Made by a program: the position numbers and the translations under genes. 64,000 nucleotides of DNA from GCA-002282575 sp964519885 (GTDB lineage Bacteria > Pseudomonadota > Gammaproteobacteria > Thiomicrospirales > Thiomicrospiraceae). Positions within the stretch are counted from its first letter, which is position 1. Every line of letters starts with the position of its first letter. The stretch lies in NCBI GenBank assembly GCA_964519885.1, contig CAZFLX010000001.1:62001-126000 (forward strand). The letters run 5' to 3'. Under the pieces are notes generated by a model that saw only the letters and a program-made list of their open reading frames with translations, ran no database searches and had not been told where the DNA came from. Below are positions 1 through 8,071 of the stretch, in pieces.

Positions 1-382
1 GATGGATTTGTCTCTCAACCTACGCGCCATTATCAGTCAACGTCTGGTACCGAAACAATCGGGTAAAGGACGCGTTGCTGCCATCGAAGTGTTAATCAAT
101 AGCCCACGCATGGCTGATTTGATTTTTTCCGGTCAGGTACATGAAATGAAAAACGTCATGATGGAAAATCGTGACATGGGCATGCAAACTTTTGATCAGT
201 CACTGTTTGATTTATATGAAAGTAACCGGATTAGCTATGCCGACGCACTAAGATTTGCCGATGCTATGAATGATTTACGCTTACGCATTAAGCTATCATC
301 GAAGCGCTTTGCCGAGGAACAACCCGATGCCAGTATTCAAGACGGTATCAGCAGTTTTGAGCTGAAACCAACCCAAGAATGA
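1..382 (+). CDS. pilU: PilU/PilT-type twitching motility ATPase, C-terminal fragment
   Basis: The last 126 residues of a type IV pilus retraction ATPase; the 5' part lies before the window, so the Met at base 2 is almost certainly internal. Visible are the end of the ATPase core (SLNLRAIISQRLVP, then AAIEVLINSPRMADLI) and the typical C-terminal block GMQTFDQSLFDLYE, YADALRFADAMNDLRLRIKL. The sequence SLNLRAI and the VHEMK segment resemble PilU more than PilT. PilU works with PilT at the inner-membrane pilus base to depolymerise pilin. The gene converges on uvrB with only 11 bases between the stops. The prepilin peptidase at 12214 fits a pilus-bearing organism. The choice of PilU over PilT is moderate because the Walker boxes are not in view. 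Confidence 0.8.
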   Translation, partial: MDLSLNLRAIISQRLVPKQSGKGRVAAIEVLINSPRMADLIFSGQVHEMKNVMMENRDMGMQTFDQSLFDLYESNRISYADALRFADAMNDLRLRIKLSSKRFAEEQPDASIQDGISSFELKPTQE

Positions 383-393
383 TCTAGATGAAA

Positions 394-2436
394 TTAACTT
401 ACCAATAACTGACGCAAGCGCTTGATCTGATCGCGCAAGGCGGCGGCAGCTTCAAAATTCAGCGCCTTGGCTTCGGTATGCATGGCTTTTTCCAGCTGAC
501 CAATTTGTTTCGCTAAGCTGTGTGGGTCATGTGCGTAAGCAGCCACTTCTTCCGCTGCAATCAACAAACTGTCATCGTTCGTGGCGCGTTTTTTACGGCT
601 ATTCACCTGCCCCTTACCCATCATCGCCGATACATCAATCATGTCTTCGACACGCTTATTGAGTGACTGAGGTTGTACACCCAGTTTTTCATTATAAGCA
701 ATTTGTTTGGCACGACGTCGCTCAGTTTCGTCCATGGCTTTACGCATGGATTCGGTGATTTTGTCGGCATACAAAATCACGCGTCCATTCACATTACGTG
801 CGGCACGACCAATGGTTTGAATTAGGCTACGCTCTGAACGTAAGAAACCTTCTTTATCGGCATCGAAAATGGCTACCAAAGACACTTCAGGAATATCCAA
901 GCCTTCTCGCAATAGGTTAATACCAATCAATACATCAAACACGCCTAAGCGTAAGTCACGAATCAACTCTACCCGCTCGACCGTTTCAATATCCGAATGC
1001 AAATAACGCACCTTAACGCCTTGCTCATTCAGGTAATCGGTCAAATCTTCCGACATGCGCTTGGTCAGCGTGGTAATCAGCACCCTTTCGCCACGCTCAG
1101 CCACAGCACGAATTTCACCATACACATCATCGACTTGATTCAGTGCAGAGCGGATCTCAATCACAGGGTCTAGCAACCCCGTTGGACGAACCACCTGCTC
1201 CGCTGGTGGTCCTGAGTGCTCTAGCTCGTACTTACCAGGCGTTGCCGAAACAAAAATGCTCTGTGGCATACGCGCTTCAAACTCTTCAAATTTCATCGGA
1301 CGATTGTCTAGCGCTGAAGGCAAGCGAAAACCGTAATCGACGAGGTTTTCTTTACGCGATCTGTCGCCCTTGTACATAGCGCCAATTTGCGAGATACCAA
1401 TGTGCGACTCGTCAATCACCAGCAAGCCATCTTTGGGTAGGTAATCAAACAAGGTCGGGGGTGATTCTCCCGATGGTCTGCCCGACAAATAGCGCGAATA
1501 GTTTTCGATGCCGTTACAATAGCCCAGCTCTAACATCATCTCTAAATCGAGACGCGTGCGCTCTTCCAAACGCTGGGCTTCGACCAGCTTATCACGCTCA
1601 CGAAACCACGCTAGACGTTCGACCAGTTCTTCCTTGACGGCATCAATCATGCCAATTAGTTGTTCATGTGGCGTGACGTAATGGCTTTTCGGATAAACGG
1701 TAACACGATTGGTTTTTTCCACCACTTCGCCCGTTAAGGGGTCGAACCAACTGATGTTTTCTAATTCGTCATCAAAGAAATCCAAGCGCACTGCCGCAAA
1801 CTCAGACTCGGCAGGATAAATTTCAATCAGGTCACCACGCACCCTAAAACAACCACGCTCTAATACCAACTCATTGCGCGTGTATTGCATCGCCGTGAGT
1901 TGCTTGAGCAATTTGCGCTGATCAATGCGATCACCAATGCGCGCTTGAAAAATCATTTTCAGATAGGTTTGCGGATCGCCCAGACCATAAATCGCGGAAA
2001 CCGTGGCGACCACCAATACATCGCGTCGCTCCATTAAGGATTTGGTGGCAGACAGGCGCAACTGGTCGATTTGGGCGTTAATAGCCGCATCTTTGGCGAT
2101 ATAGGTATCGGTACTGGGAACATAGGCTTCGGGTTGATAGTAGTCGTAGTAAGAAACGAAATACTCCACCGCATTATTAGGGAAAAACCCCTTAAACTCA
2201 CTGTATAACTGAGCTGCGAGGGTTTTATTCGGTGCCATCACCATCGTCGGGCGCTGTAATTGCGACACCACATTGGCAATGGTAAAGGTTTTGCCCGTAC
2301 CCGTCGCACCTAAGAGCGTTTGATAAGCTTCACCATCTCGCACCCCTTGCACCAACTGTGCAATGGCATCGGGCTGGTCTCCCGAGGGTTGATAAAGCGA
2401 AACGAGTTGAAAAGGCTTATTGGCAACCGCAGACAT
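394..2436 (-). CDS. uvrB: UvrABC excinuclease subunit B
   Basis: 680 residues, the usual UvrB length. UvrB is the damage-verifying helicase-like subunit of nucleotide excision repair; it is loaded by UvrA and recruits UvrC for the incisions. Seen: Walker A GATGTGKT at residues 43-50, the beta-hairpin damage-probing segment rich in Tyr (about 95-118, YYDYYQPEAY), the DESH box of motif II, helicase motifs V/VI (GINLLREGLDIPEV, IQTIGRAARN), and the C-terminal UVR coiled-coil (about 641-678) that binds UvrC. The ATG overlaps the trpE stop by one base (TAATG), so it is probably translationally coupled as the last gene of rpe-gph-trpE-uvrB. No LexA-like box was noticed directly upstream, as expected for an internal operon position. 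Confidence 0.98.
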   Translation of the reverse strand: MSAVANKPFQLVSLYQPSGDQPDAIAQLVQGVRDGEAYQTLLGATGTGKTFTIANVVSQLQRPTMVMAPNKTLAAQLYSEFKGFFPNNAVEYFVSYYDYYQPEAYVPSTDTYIAKDAAINAQIDQLRLSATKSLMERRDVLVVATVSAIYGLGDPQTYLKMIFQARIGDRIDQRKLLKQLTAMQYTRNELVLERGCFRVRGDLIEIYPAESEFAAVRLDFFDDELENISWFDPLTGEVVEKTNRVTVYPKSHYVTPHEQLIGMIDAVKEELVERLAWFRERDKLVEAQRLEERTRLDLEMMLELGYCNGIENYSRYLSGRPSGESPPTLFDYLPKDGLLVIDESHIGISQIGAMYKGDRSRKENLVDYGFRLPSALDNRPMKFEEFEARMPQSIFVSATPGKYELEHSGPPAEQVVRPTGLLDPVIEIRSALNQVDDVYGEIRAVAERGERVLITTLTKRMSEDLTDYLNEQGVKVRYLHSDIETVERVELIRDLRLGVFDVLIGINLLREGLDIPEVSLVAIFDADKEGFLRSERSLIQTIGRAARNVNGRVILYADKITESMRKAMDETERRRAKQIAYNEKLGVQPQSLNKRVEDMIDVSAMMGKGQVNSRKKRATNDDSLLIAAEEVAAYAHDPHSLAKQIGQLEKAMHTEAKALNFEAAAALRDQIKRLRQLLVS

Positions 2437-3893
2437 TAAGCGACTTGACCGTAAAGCCCTTCAGAGACGAGTTGCGCCGCTTTAAAGATAGCACGCGACT
2501 TGCTCAGAGTTTCCTGCCATTCTGATTGAGGCACAGAATCAGCGACCACGCCCGCACCTGCTTGCATATACAGGGTCTGGTCTTTCACTACCGCAGTACG
2601 AATGGCAATGGCGACATCCATTTCGCCTGTCCAGCTCCAGTAGCCCACGGCTCCGCCGTAAACACCACGCTTCACGGGCTCAAGTTCGTCGATGATTTCC
2701 ATAGCACGGATTTTAGGCGCACCCGACAAAGTACCCGCTGGGAAAGCCGCTTTCAACGCATCCATTGCCGTCACTTCAGGACGAAGCTTGCCAGTGACGT
2801 TAGATACTATGTGCATGACGTGTGAATATTTTTCAATAATCATTTTTTCCGTCAACTGCACACTGCCCGCTTCGCTAATCCGACCGACATCATTACGCCC
2901 CAAATCAATCAGCATCAGATGTTCGGCAATTTCTTTCGGATCAGCGAGCAGGTCTTGTTCATTGGCTAAGTCTTGCGCTGGCGTCGCACCACGCTTACGT
3001 GTACCCGCAATCGGACGCACGGTGACTTCACCTTCAGCAACACGTACCAAAATTTCAGGTGATGAACCCACCACTTGAAAATCACCGAAATCAAAATAGA
3101 ACAAATAAGGCGAGGGATTCAAATGACGCAAGGCACGATACAGTGCCAGCGATGACTGCTGATAAGGCACGCTCATGCGTTGCGAAATCACCACTTGCAT
3201 CACATCCCCAGCCAGAATGTAGTCTTGAATACGACGCACCGCATCTTCAAAGGCTTGCTCACCAAAAGAAGACACAAACTGGTTTTCATCAATGGGAGCA
3301 GCCGAGCTGAGCTGAGTGGGTTGAACTGACTGGGTTAGCGCTTGCGCAATGGCTTGCAAACGCAACTCACCGAAAGCGAGACTTTGTGGATCATCGCTCA
3401 CGTGCACAATAATTTGCGTCAATCCCGACAGGTTATCAACCACCAAGACTTCATCGGCGACAAACAAGTAAATATCGGGCACATTCAGACTATCGGGCGG
3501 TGCTTTACCTTGTAAACGAGGCTCCATCCAACGCACCGCATCGTAACCCCAATAACCAACCAAGCCGCCGGCAAAACGGGGCAAGCCAGCCGAATCAGTC
3601 GCCTGTGCGTAAGCTTGATGAACCTGCGTCAGCCACGCCAGCGGATCAGCACACTGAAAAGACTCAACCGACTCGCCTGTTTCGACAAACACGCTATCGC
3701 CTTCAACGCGAATGCGCTTATGTGCCGACAAACCAATGATCGAATAACGCCCCCATTTCTCACCGCCTTGTACCGATTCTAACAAAAAAGAACCAGCACC
3801 CAAATTAAGACGCTGATACAAGCCTAAAGCGGTATCTCCATCGGTTAATAGGGTGCGTGTCAACACACGGCGTGGAGCGACATCGAGTTTCAT
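2436..3893 (-). CDS. trpE: Anthranilate synthase component I
   Basis: 485 residues. It converts chorismate plus ammonia (supplied from glutamine by TrpG) to anthranilate, the first committed step of tryptophan synthesis. The N-terminal domain carries the tryptophan feedback-binding motif LLES at residues 37-40. The C-terminal chorismate-binding domain has PIAGTRKRG, the NDVGRISEAGSV block and TLSGAPKIRAMEIIDELEP. It lies 12 bases after gph and overlaps uvrB by one base. The order rpe-gph-trpE is common in proteobacteria, but trpG, trpD and trpC, which normally follow, are absent here and uvrB takes their place. LLES and the overall length favour TrpE over PabB. No leader peptide or attenuator is visible because the gene is internal to the operon. 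Confidence 0.96.
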   Translation of the reverse strand: MKLDVAPRRVLTRTLLTDGDTALGLYQRLNLGAGSFLLESVQGGEKWGRYSIIGLSAHKRIRVEGDSVFVETGESVESFQCADPLAWLTQVHQAYAQATDSAGLPRFAGGLVGYWGYDAVRWMEPRLQGKAPPDSLNVPDIYLFVADEVLVVDNLSGLTQIIVHVSDDPQSLAFGELRLQAIAQALTQSVQPTQLSSAAPIDENQFVSSFGEQAFEDAVRRIQDYILAGDVMQVVISQRMSVPYQQSSLALYRALRHLNPSPYLFYFDFGDFQVVGSSPEILVRVAEGEVTVRPIAGTRKRGATPAQDLANEQDLLADPKEIAEHLMLIDLGRNDVGRISEAGSVQLTEKMIIEKYSHVMHIVSNVTGKLRPEVTAMDALKAAFPAGTLSGAPKIRAMEIIDELEPVKRGVYGGAVGYWSWTGEMDVAIAIRTAVVKDQTLYMQAGAGVVADSVPQSEWQETLSKSRAIFKAAQLVSEGLYGQVA

Positions 3894-3905
3894 CGGCTAA
3901 TTCCG

Positions 3906-4586
3906 TTACTTCAAGCGTTCAATATGGTTGGCAAATTCAGTCATACTGTCAATCACCACATCAGGATTGGCTTCGCGAATGTCTTTACCGTGATTGTAGC
4001 CATAACTCATACAAATAATATGAAAATGCGCCGCACGAGCCGCCTTAACATCAGAAATGGAATCACCAATCATCAAGGCATTTTCAGGCGTAACACCCAT
4101 TTTCTCCGCCGCATAGAGCAAGGGCATCGGGCTGGGTTTTTTCTCAGCGCAAGTATCGCCACTGACCACAAACTCAAAGTAATCGAGCAGTCCTTTATCA
4201 CGCAATAACGGCATGGTGAAAGCTTCTGCTTTGTTGGTAACACAAGCCAAACGATAGCCTTGATCTAACAACCAGCCCAAACCTTCTGTCACGCCTTCAT
4301 AAACGCAAGAACGTTGCGCATTATTGTGCAGATACAATTCTTTGAAAATGGGCAAAGCTTTAGCGAGTAAAGCAGGATCAGCCGTTCCATCAACCGAACC
4401 CAACAAAGTCCGCTCACAAAAACGCTCTACCCCATTACCTACCCAATGACGAGAAGCCTCCTGACCGCGCGGTGGCAAGCCCAGCGCTTTCATCATCTCA
4501 TCACCGCAATAAGCTAAATCTGGAACGCTATCAATTAAGGTACCATCAAGGTCACATAAAATGAAGCCCGGCTTAAATTTTGACAT
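3906..4586 (-). CDS. gph: Phosphoglycolate phosphatase, HAD family
   Basis: 226 residues. This HAD hydrolase dephosphorylates 2-phosphoglycolate, formed by Rubisco oxygenation or DNA 3'-end repair. Motif I is CDLDGTLID with the nucleophile Asp12 and acid/base Asp14; motif II is the CVTNK segment, and motif III/IV is the MIGDSISDVKAA block. A cap domain sits between motifs I and II, as in the Gph/CbbZ group. The ribosome site AGGTAAAGAAA precedes the ATG. It lies between rpe and trpE. In autotrophs the same enzyme (CbbZ) serves photorespiratory salvage, and a cbbR-type regulator lies in this window, but the rpe-gph-trpE order is also ordinary in heterotrophs. Substrate specificity is inferred from family and position. 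Confidence 0.9.
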   Translation of the reverse strand: MSKFKPGFILCDLDGTLIDSVPDLAYCGDEMMKALGLPPRGQEASRHWVGNGVERFCERTLLGSVDGTADPALLAKALPIFKELYLHNNAQRSCVYEGVTEGLGWLLDQGYRLACVTNKAEAFTMPLLRDKGLLDYFEFVVSGDTCAEKKPSPMPLLYAAEKMGVTPENALMIGDSISDVKAARAAHFHIICMSYGYNHGKDIREANPDVVIDSMTEFANHIERLK

Positions 4587-4608
4587 TTTCTTTACCTGTT
4601 ACTAGAGC

Positions 4609-4734
4609 AAAAATCGTTATGAGCAACTTCAGGGCTAGGCGCACAGCGCACAGAACAAGGAGTGTAGACTAACTACATGACGCCGTTCGAGCACTGCGCA
4701 ACAACGCCATGAAGTTGCGCAATAGATTTTTTTA
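4609..4734. repeat. Palindromic intergenic repeat, copy A, ending on the rpe stop codon
   Basis: An imperfect long inverted repeat between gph and rpe. The outer arms are AAAAATC (4609-4615) and GATTTTT (4725-4731), the inner arms GCAACTTCA (4623-4631) and TGAAGTTGC (4710-4718), around a core AAGGAGTGTAGACTAACTAC. It shares the core and flanking words (GGCTAGGCGC, GAGCACTGCGCAACAACGC, GCGCAATAGA) with copies near 15444, 19036 and 52856, but its arms differ in sequence while still pairing. Its end forms the TAA of rpe. The short minus-strand reading frame crossing it is not a gene. Confidence 0.8.
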
Positions 4735-5433
4735 GGCTTTCGCCAACTCTTCACGCATTTGGCGGATGATTGTATTGTAACGATTAGGATCTGAAGCCAA
4801 GCCCTTACCAAACAAACCAGAACCTGAAACAAAGGTATCACAACCTGCTTCCGCAATTTCACGGATGTTTTCCGCTTTAACGCCACCGTCGATTTCTAAA
4901 CGAATGTCATAACCTGATTCATCAATCAGTTTACGCACGGCACGCAACTTGTTCAGCGCTTGCGGGATAAAGCTTTGACCACCAAAACCTGGGTTAACCG
5001 ACATAATCAAAATCATGTCAATTTTATCCATCACATACTCTAAGTGACTCAATGAAGTCGATGGATTGAAAACCAAACCTGCTTTACAACCACATTCTTT
5101 AATGAGTCCCAAGCTACGGTCAATATGTTCTGATGCTTCTGGGTGGAAAGTAATATAGTTAGCGCCTGCTTTAGCAAAGTCAGGAATAACACGATCGACA
5201 GGCTTAACCATCAAATGCACGTCAATCGGTTGCTCTAGGCCGTTTTTAGTCATGTAATTTTTGAGGCTGTCGCACACCAACGGACCGATGGTTAAGTTAG
5301 GCACATAATGGTTGTCCATCACGTCAAAGTGTACAATATCGGCACCAGACAACAAAACATCCTTGACATCGTCACCCAAACGGGCAAAATCTGCAGATAA
5401 GATTGAAGGGGCGATCCAATTTGGATGTTTCAT
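4732..5433 (-). CDS. rpe: Ribulose-phosphate 3-epimerase
   Basis: 233 residues. It interconverts D-ribulose 5-phosphate and D-xylulose 5-phosphate in the pentose phosphate and Calvin cycles. The protein is a metal-dependent TIM barrel: N-terminal IAPSILSADFARL, the metal/catalytic segment HFDVMDNHYVPNLTIGP, HLMV, the flexible loop MSVNPGFGGQSFIP, and the C-terminal phosphate-binding EIDGGV and FVSGSGLFG. The ATG is preceded by GGAG with a nine-base spacer. It is the first gene of the minus-strand group rpe-gph-trpE-uvrB, divergent from psiE. A palindromic repeat begins at its stop codon and separates it from gph by 145 bases, so the repeat may set the relative expression of the downstream genes. 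Confidence 0.97.
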   Translation of the reverse strand: MKHPNWIAPSILSADFARLGDDVKDVLLSGADIVHFDVMDNHYVPNLTIGPLVCDSLKNYMTKNGLEQPIDVHLMVKPVDRVIPDFAKAGANYITFHPEASEHIDRSLGLIKECGCKAGLVFNPSTSLSHLEYVMDKIDMILIMSVNPGFGGQSFIPQALNKLRAVRKLIDESGYDIRLEIDGGVKAENIREIAEAGCDTFVSGSGLFGKGLASDPNRYNTIIRQMREELAKA

Positions 5434-5567
5434 AATGTCTGACTCCTGAAAAGTAAATTAAATTTCCAGCATTTTACCAAAAAATGCACCATGATGGGTT
5501 TGTTAGCGCAAGCCTTTTCGTGTTTTAATTCAATGACACCGATTTTAACCGCATTAAAAGGAATGTT

Positions 5568-6068
5568 ATGGATCCGCGCGAAACCAACGAACTGCCGAGT
5601 CAAAGCTCGCATCAAAGTCCTGAAATGCGTATTTTACACCCCATTTTTCACGTCGTTGAAATTATTGGCTTGGTGATTATTGCCATTATTACCATCATTG
5701 CCGGTATTCAAGAAGTCGGGATTATGATTGAGCGACAAGCCGTCACCCTTTCTGATTTACTGATGATGTTCATTTACCTTGAAATTTTAGCCATGGTAAT
5801 TATTTATTTGGAATCTGGACGGTTACCGATTCGTATTCCATTGTATATTGCCATTGTTGCCCTTGCCCGCTACATGATTTTAGATATGAAAGACATGAGC
5901 GAATGGAAAATTTTAGGTATCTCGGTAGCGATTGTTGTCCTTGCAGCAGCGGTACTCATTCTTCGTTATGGTCATACGAAATACCCTTATGCTTACGGCG
6001 AAGGTCGCCGTGGCAAACGCTCATTTGATATGCGTCAACCTACAGAAAACCACATAAAGGAATCTTAA
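5568..6068 (+). CDS. PsiE-family membrane protein
   Basis: 166 residues, an inner-membrane protein of the phosphate-starvation-inducible PsiE family. A short polar N-terminus is followed by four predicted membrane helices, at about residues 24-49, 63-83, 88-105 and 112-133, and a basic cytoplasmic tail. The MMFIYLEILAMVIIYLESGRLPIRIPLYIAIVALAR block is the conserved core of the family. The ribosome site AAAAGGAAT sits just before the ATG. Its biochemical role is unknown in the family. No clear Pho box was recognised upstream, so phosphate control is not shown here. Its TAA overlaps the purC ATG, which suggests coupling to purine synthesis in transcription only. Confidence 0.85.
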   Translation: MDPRETNELPSQSSHQSPEMRILHPIFHVVEIIGLVIIAIITIIAGIQEVGIMIERQAVTLSDLLMMFIYLEILAMVIIYLESGRLPIRIPLYIAIVALARYMILDMKDMSEWKILGISVAIVVLAAAVLILRYGHTKYPYAYGEGRRGKRSFDMRQPTENHIKES

Positions 6069-6946
6069 TGAAAGCCCTGCATGAAAGTCATTTAAGCCGT
6101 TTCAAACTCATTCATCAGGGGAAGGTGCGTGATATTTACGATTTAGATGCGCAACACTTGCTCATTGTTACAACCGATCGCATTTCTGCGTTTGATGTGG
6201 TGATGCCCACGCCCGTACCCAGCAAAGGCGAGTTGCTCTCGCGTATGACGCGCTTTTGGATGCGCAAAACCGAACACATACTTCCCAATCAACTAACCAG
6301 TATTAAACCTGCCGATGTGTTAACAGCAGAAGAGTTAGCTGAAGTCGGTGATCGTGTGATGGTGGTGCGCAAGTTCAAACCTTTGCCTGTGGAAGCCATC
6401 GTTCGTGGCTATTTGGTCGGTTCTGGCTGGAAAGACTATCAGCAGACAGGCACAGTTTGTGGTCATCAGTTACCTACTGGCCTGGCGCAAGCAGCGAAAT
6501 TACCGCAACCGATTTTCACGCCATCGACTAAAGCAGCTGTTGGCGACCATGACGAGAATATCTCGCGTGAACAACTGGTAAAAATCATGGGCGAAGATAA
6601 AACCGCACAAGTCGAAGCGCTGGCTTTGGCCATTTACCAATTCGCTGCCGATTATGCCTTGCCACGCGGCATTATTATCGCTGACACCAAATTTGAATTT
6701 GGTGAAGATGAAAACGGCGTTATCCACCTCATTGATGAAGTACTCACACCAGACTCTTCTCGCTTCTGGCCTGCCGATCAATATCAAGTCGGCAGCAATC
6801 CACCCAGTTTCGATAAGCAATACATTCGTGACTATTTAGAAACCTTAGATTGGGCAAAAAAAGCACCAGGCCCAGTATTACCTGAAGATGTGGTTGCCAA
6901 TACCCTAGCAAAATACCAAGAAGCGGAACGCTTATTAACGGCTTAA
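6068..6946 (+). CDS. purC: SAICAR synthase (phosphoribosylaminoimidazole-succinocarboxamide synthase)
   Basis: 292 residues, the long SAICAR synthase form. It joins aspartate to CAIR using ATP in purine synthesis. Diagnostic parts are the N-terminal GKVRDIYD, TTDRISAFDVVMP, the VEAIVRGYLVGSGWKDYQ block and the C-terminal IIADTKFEFG followed by EVLTPDSSRFWP. The start overlaps the psiE stop (TAATG). Four bases separate its stop from bioD. No other purine gene is nearby, so purC stands apart from any pur operon, as is common in gammaproteobacteria. Confidence 0.97.
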   Translation: MKALHESHLSRFKLIHQGKVRDIYDLDAQHLLIVTTDRISAFDVVMPTPVPSKGELLSRMTRFWMRKTEHILPNQLTSIKPADVLTAEELAEVGDRVMVVRKFKPLPVEAIVRGYLVGSGWKDYQQTGTVCGHQLPTGLAQAAKLPQPIFTPSTKAAVGDHDENISREQLVKIMGEDKTAQVEALALAIYQFAADYALPRGIIIADTKFEFGEDENGVIHLIDEVLTPDSSRFWPADQYQVGSNPPSFDKQYIRDYLETLDWAKKAPGPVLPEDVVANTLAKYQEAERLLTA

Positions 6947-6950
6947 TCGG

Positions 6951-7580
6951 ATGAAAGGCATTTTCATTACTGGCACCGATACCGATGTCGGTAAAACCTA
7001 TGTCACCGCCCTGCTCGCGCGTCATCTCAAAGCAGCTGGTTATGATGTTTCAACACGCAAACCTGTTGCCAGCGGTTGTGTACAAGGCTGTGTCGATGCG
7101 GAAATACTAGTCCAAGCAACAGGGGAAGACAGCTATGTCGTTTGCCCTTACCGCTTTACGCCAGCCATTTCGCCAGAAAGAGCCATACGCCAAGCCGGAC
7201 AAACCATCACCCTAGCCGACTGTACAAAAGTGTGCAGCAATAGCCCTGACTTCACGCTCGTTGAAGGTGCGGGTGGTTGGCTGAGTCCTTTGTGTAGTGA
7301 TGGTGACAATGCTGACTTGGCACAACTTTTGGCATTACCCGTGCTACTGGTGGCCAGCAATCGCTTAGGTTGCATCAATCACACTCGACTAACCTTGCAA
7401 GCGATTGAGCAACGTGGACTCACCTGCATTGCTATTGTGTTGAATGACACTCAGCATCATGCAGATGCTGAAAACCTCATTGATTTACAAACCAGAGTTA
7501 ATGTGCCTATTTTTCCATTAGCGTTTGAGGCGAGCCAACTTCCTACCGAACTCTTATCTCTACTGAATTTTTCCCATTAA
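6951..7580 (+). CDS. bioD: Dethiobiotin synthetase
   Basis: 209 residues. It closes the ureido ring of dethiobiotin from 7,8-diaminopelargonate, CO2 and ATP, the penultimate step of biotin synthesis. The N-terminus has the P-loop GTDTDVGKT, then KPVASGC and the EGAGGWLSPL segment, all typical of BioD. The window holds no other bio gene, so bioD is separated from bioABFC. It follows purC by four bases with a weak ribosome site and is likely in the same transcript. Confidence 0.95.
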   Translation: MKGIFITGTDTDVGKTYVTALLARHLKAAGYDVSTRKPVASGCVQGCVDAEILVQATGEDSYVVCPYRFTPAISPERAIRQAGQTITLADCTKVCSNSPDFTLVEGAGGWLSPLCSDGDNADLAQLLALPVLLVASNRLGCINHTRLTLQAIEQRGLTCIAIVLNDTQHHADAENLIDLQTRVNVPIFPLAFEASQLPTELLSLLNFSH

Positions 7581-7651
7581 AGCCAATATGACGCCTCTTG
7601 CGATTTTAATCTTTTTTCCTTAGACTCTACTCAAATATAAAGGAATCTCTT

Positions 7652-7909
7652 ATGAGCAGTATTGCATTTGATAGTTTAGAATTTGTCGAAACGCTCACAA
7701 AAGCTGGTGTGCCTGAAGCTCAAGCGAAAGCAGAAGCCAAAGCAATCAACAGCGCCTTTAAGCAACTTGCGGAAAGCAAAGACTTAGCAACTAAACAGGA
7801 CTTAGCGGTATTAGAAGAGCGAATGACCGCCAATCTCTACAAAGCTATGCTGATTCAGGTATTTGCCATCGCTGGTTTAATTATCGCCGTTACCAAGTTC
7901 ATGAATTAA
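7652..7909 (+). CDS. Small coiled-coil membrane protein, DUF1640/CCDC90-like
   Basis: 85 residues. The layout is a helical N-terminus (FVETLTKAGVPEAQAKAEAKAI), a coiled-coil centre with LATKQDLAVLEERM, and a single C-terminal membrane helix (about residues 64-82) ending in KFMN. This matches the DUF1640/CCDC90 pattern of small bacterial proteins, often found near mobile genes or as solitary genes, with no defined function. A good ribosome site (AAAGGAATC) precedes the ATG. It comes 71 bases after bioD and is followed by a strongly structured region before the convergent glnE. Confidence 0.75.
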   Translation: MSSIAFDSLEFVETLTKAGVPEAQAKAEAKAINSAFKQLAESKDLATKQDLAVLEERMTANLYKAMLIQVFAIAGLIIAVTKFMN

Positions 7910-7953
7910 TCTTAATCATTAGGGCAGCTCTAATAACTCAATGGGTAGGAGGT

Positions 7954-8070
7954 CTGGAGGAAGGGGTTGCTAAAAATAGCATGTAACCCATGGATTAACC
8001 CCCTTCCGCCAGCTAAAAAACAAACTTGGGAAATCTAAAAACAAGCAAAGCGAGGTTTTTAGAGGTTCCC
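7954..8070. terminator. Two large hairpins between convergent genes
   Basis: The first hairpin pairs CTGGAGGAAGGGGTT (7954-7968) with AACCCCCTTCCGCCAG (7997-8012) and encloses a small GCTA-AAAA-TAGC stem (7969-7980). The second runs from GGGAA at 8028 to TTCCC at 8070, with a TCTAAAAAC/GTTTTTAGA stem and one bulge, and stops one base before the glnE stop codon. Together they fill the space between the small membrane protein and glnE. They could act as a bidirectional terminator, a small RNA or a decayed palindromic element. No classic long T-run follows the first. Confidence 0.6.
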
Positions 8071-8071
8071 A

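Noticed and set aside
4635..4886. An 83-residue minus-strand reading frame over the gph-rpe gap
   Set aside because: It lies across repeat copy A and in the wrong frame of rpe; its composition is unlike the neighbours and it has no ribosome site.
5430..5615. A 61-residue minus-strand frame in the rpe-psiE gap
   Set aside because: It overlaps psiE and the promoter region, has no family resemblance and no good start site.
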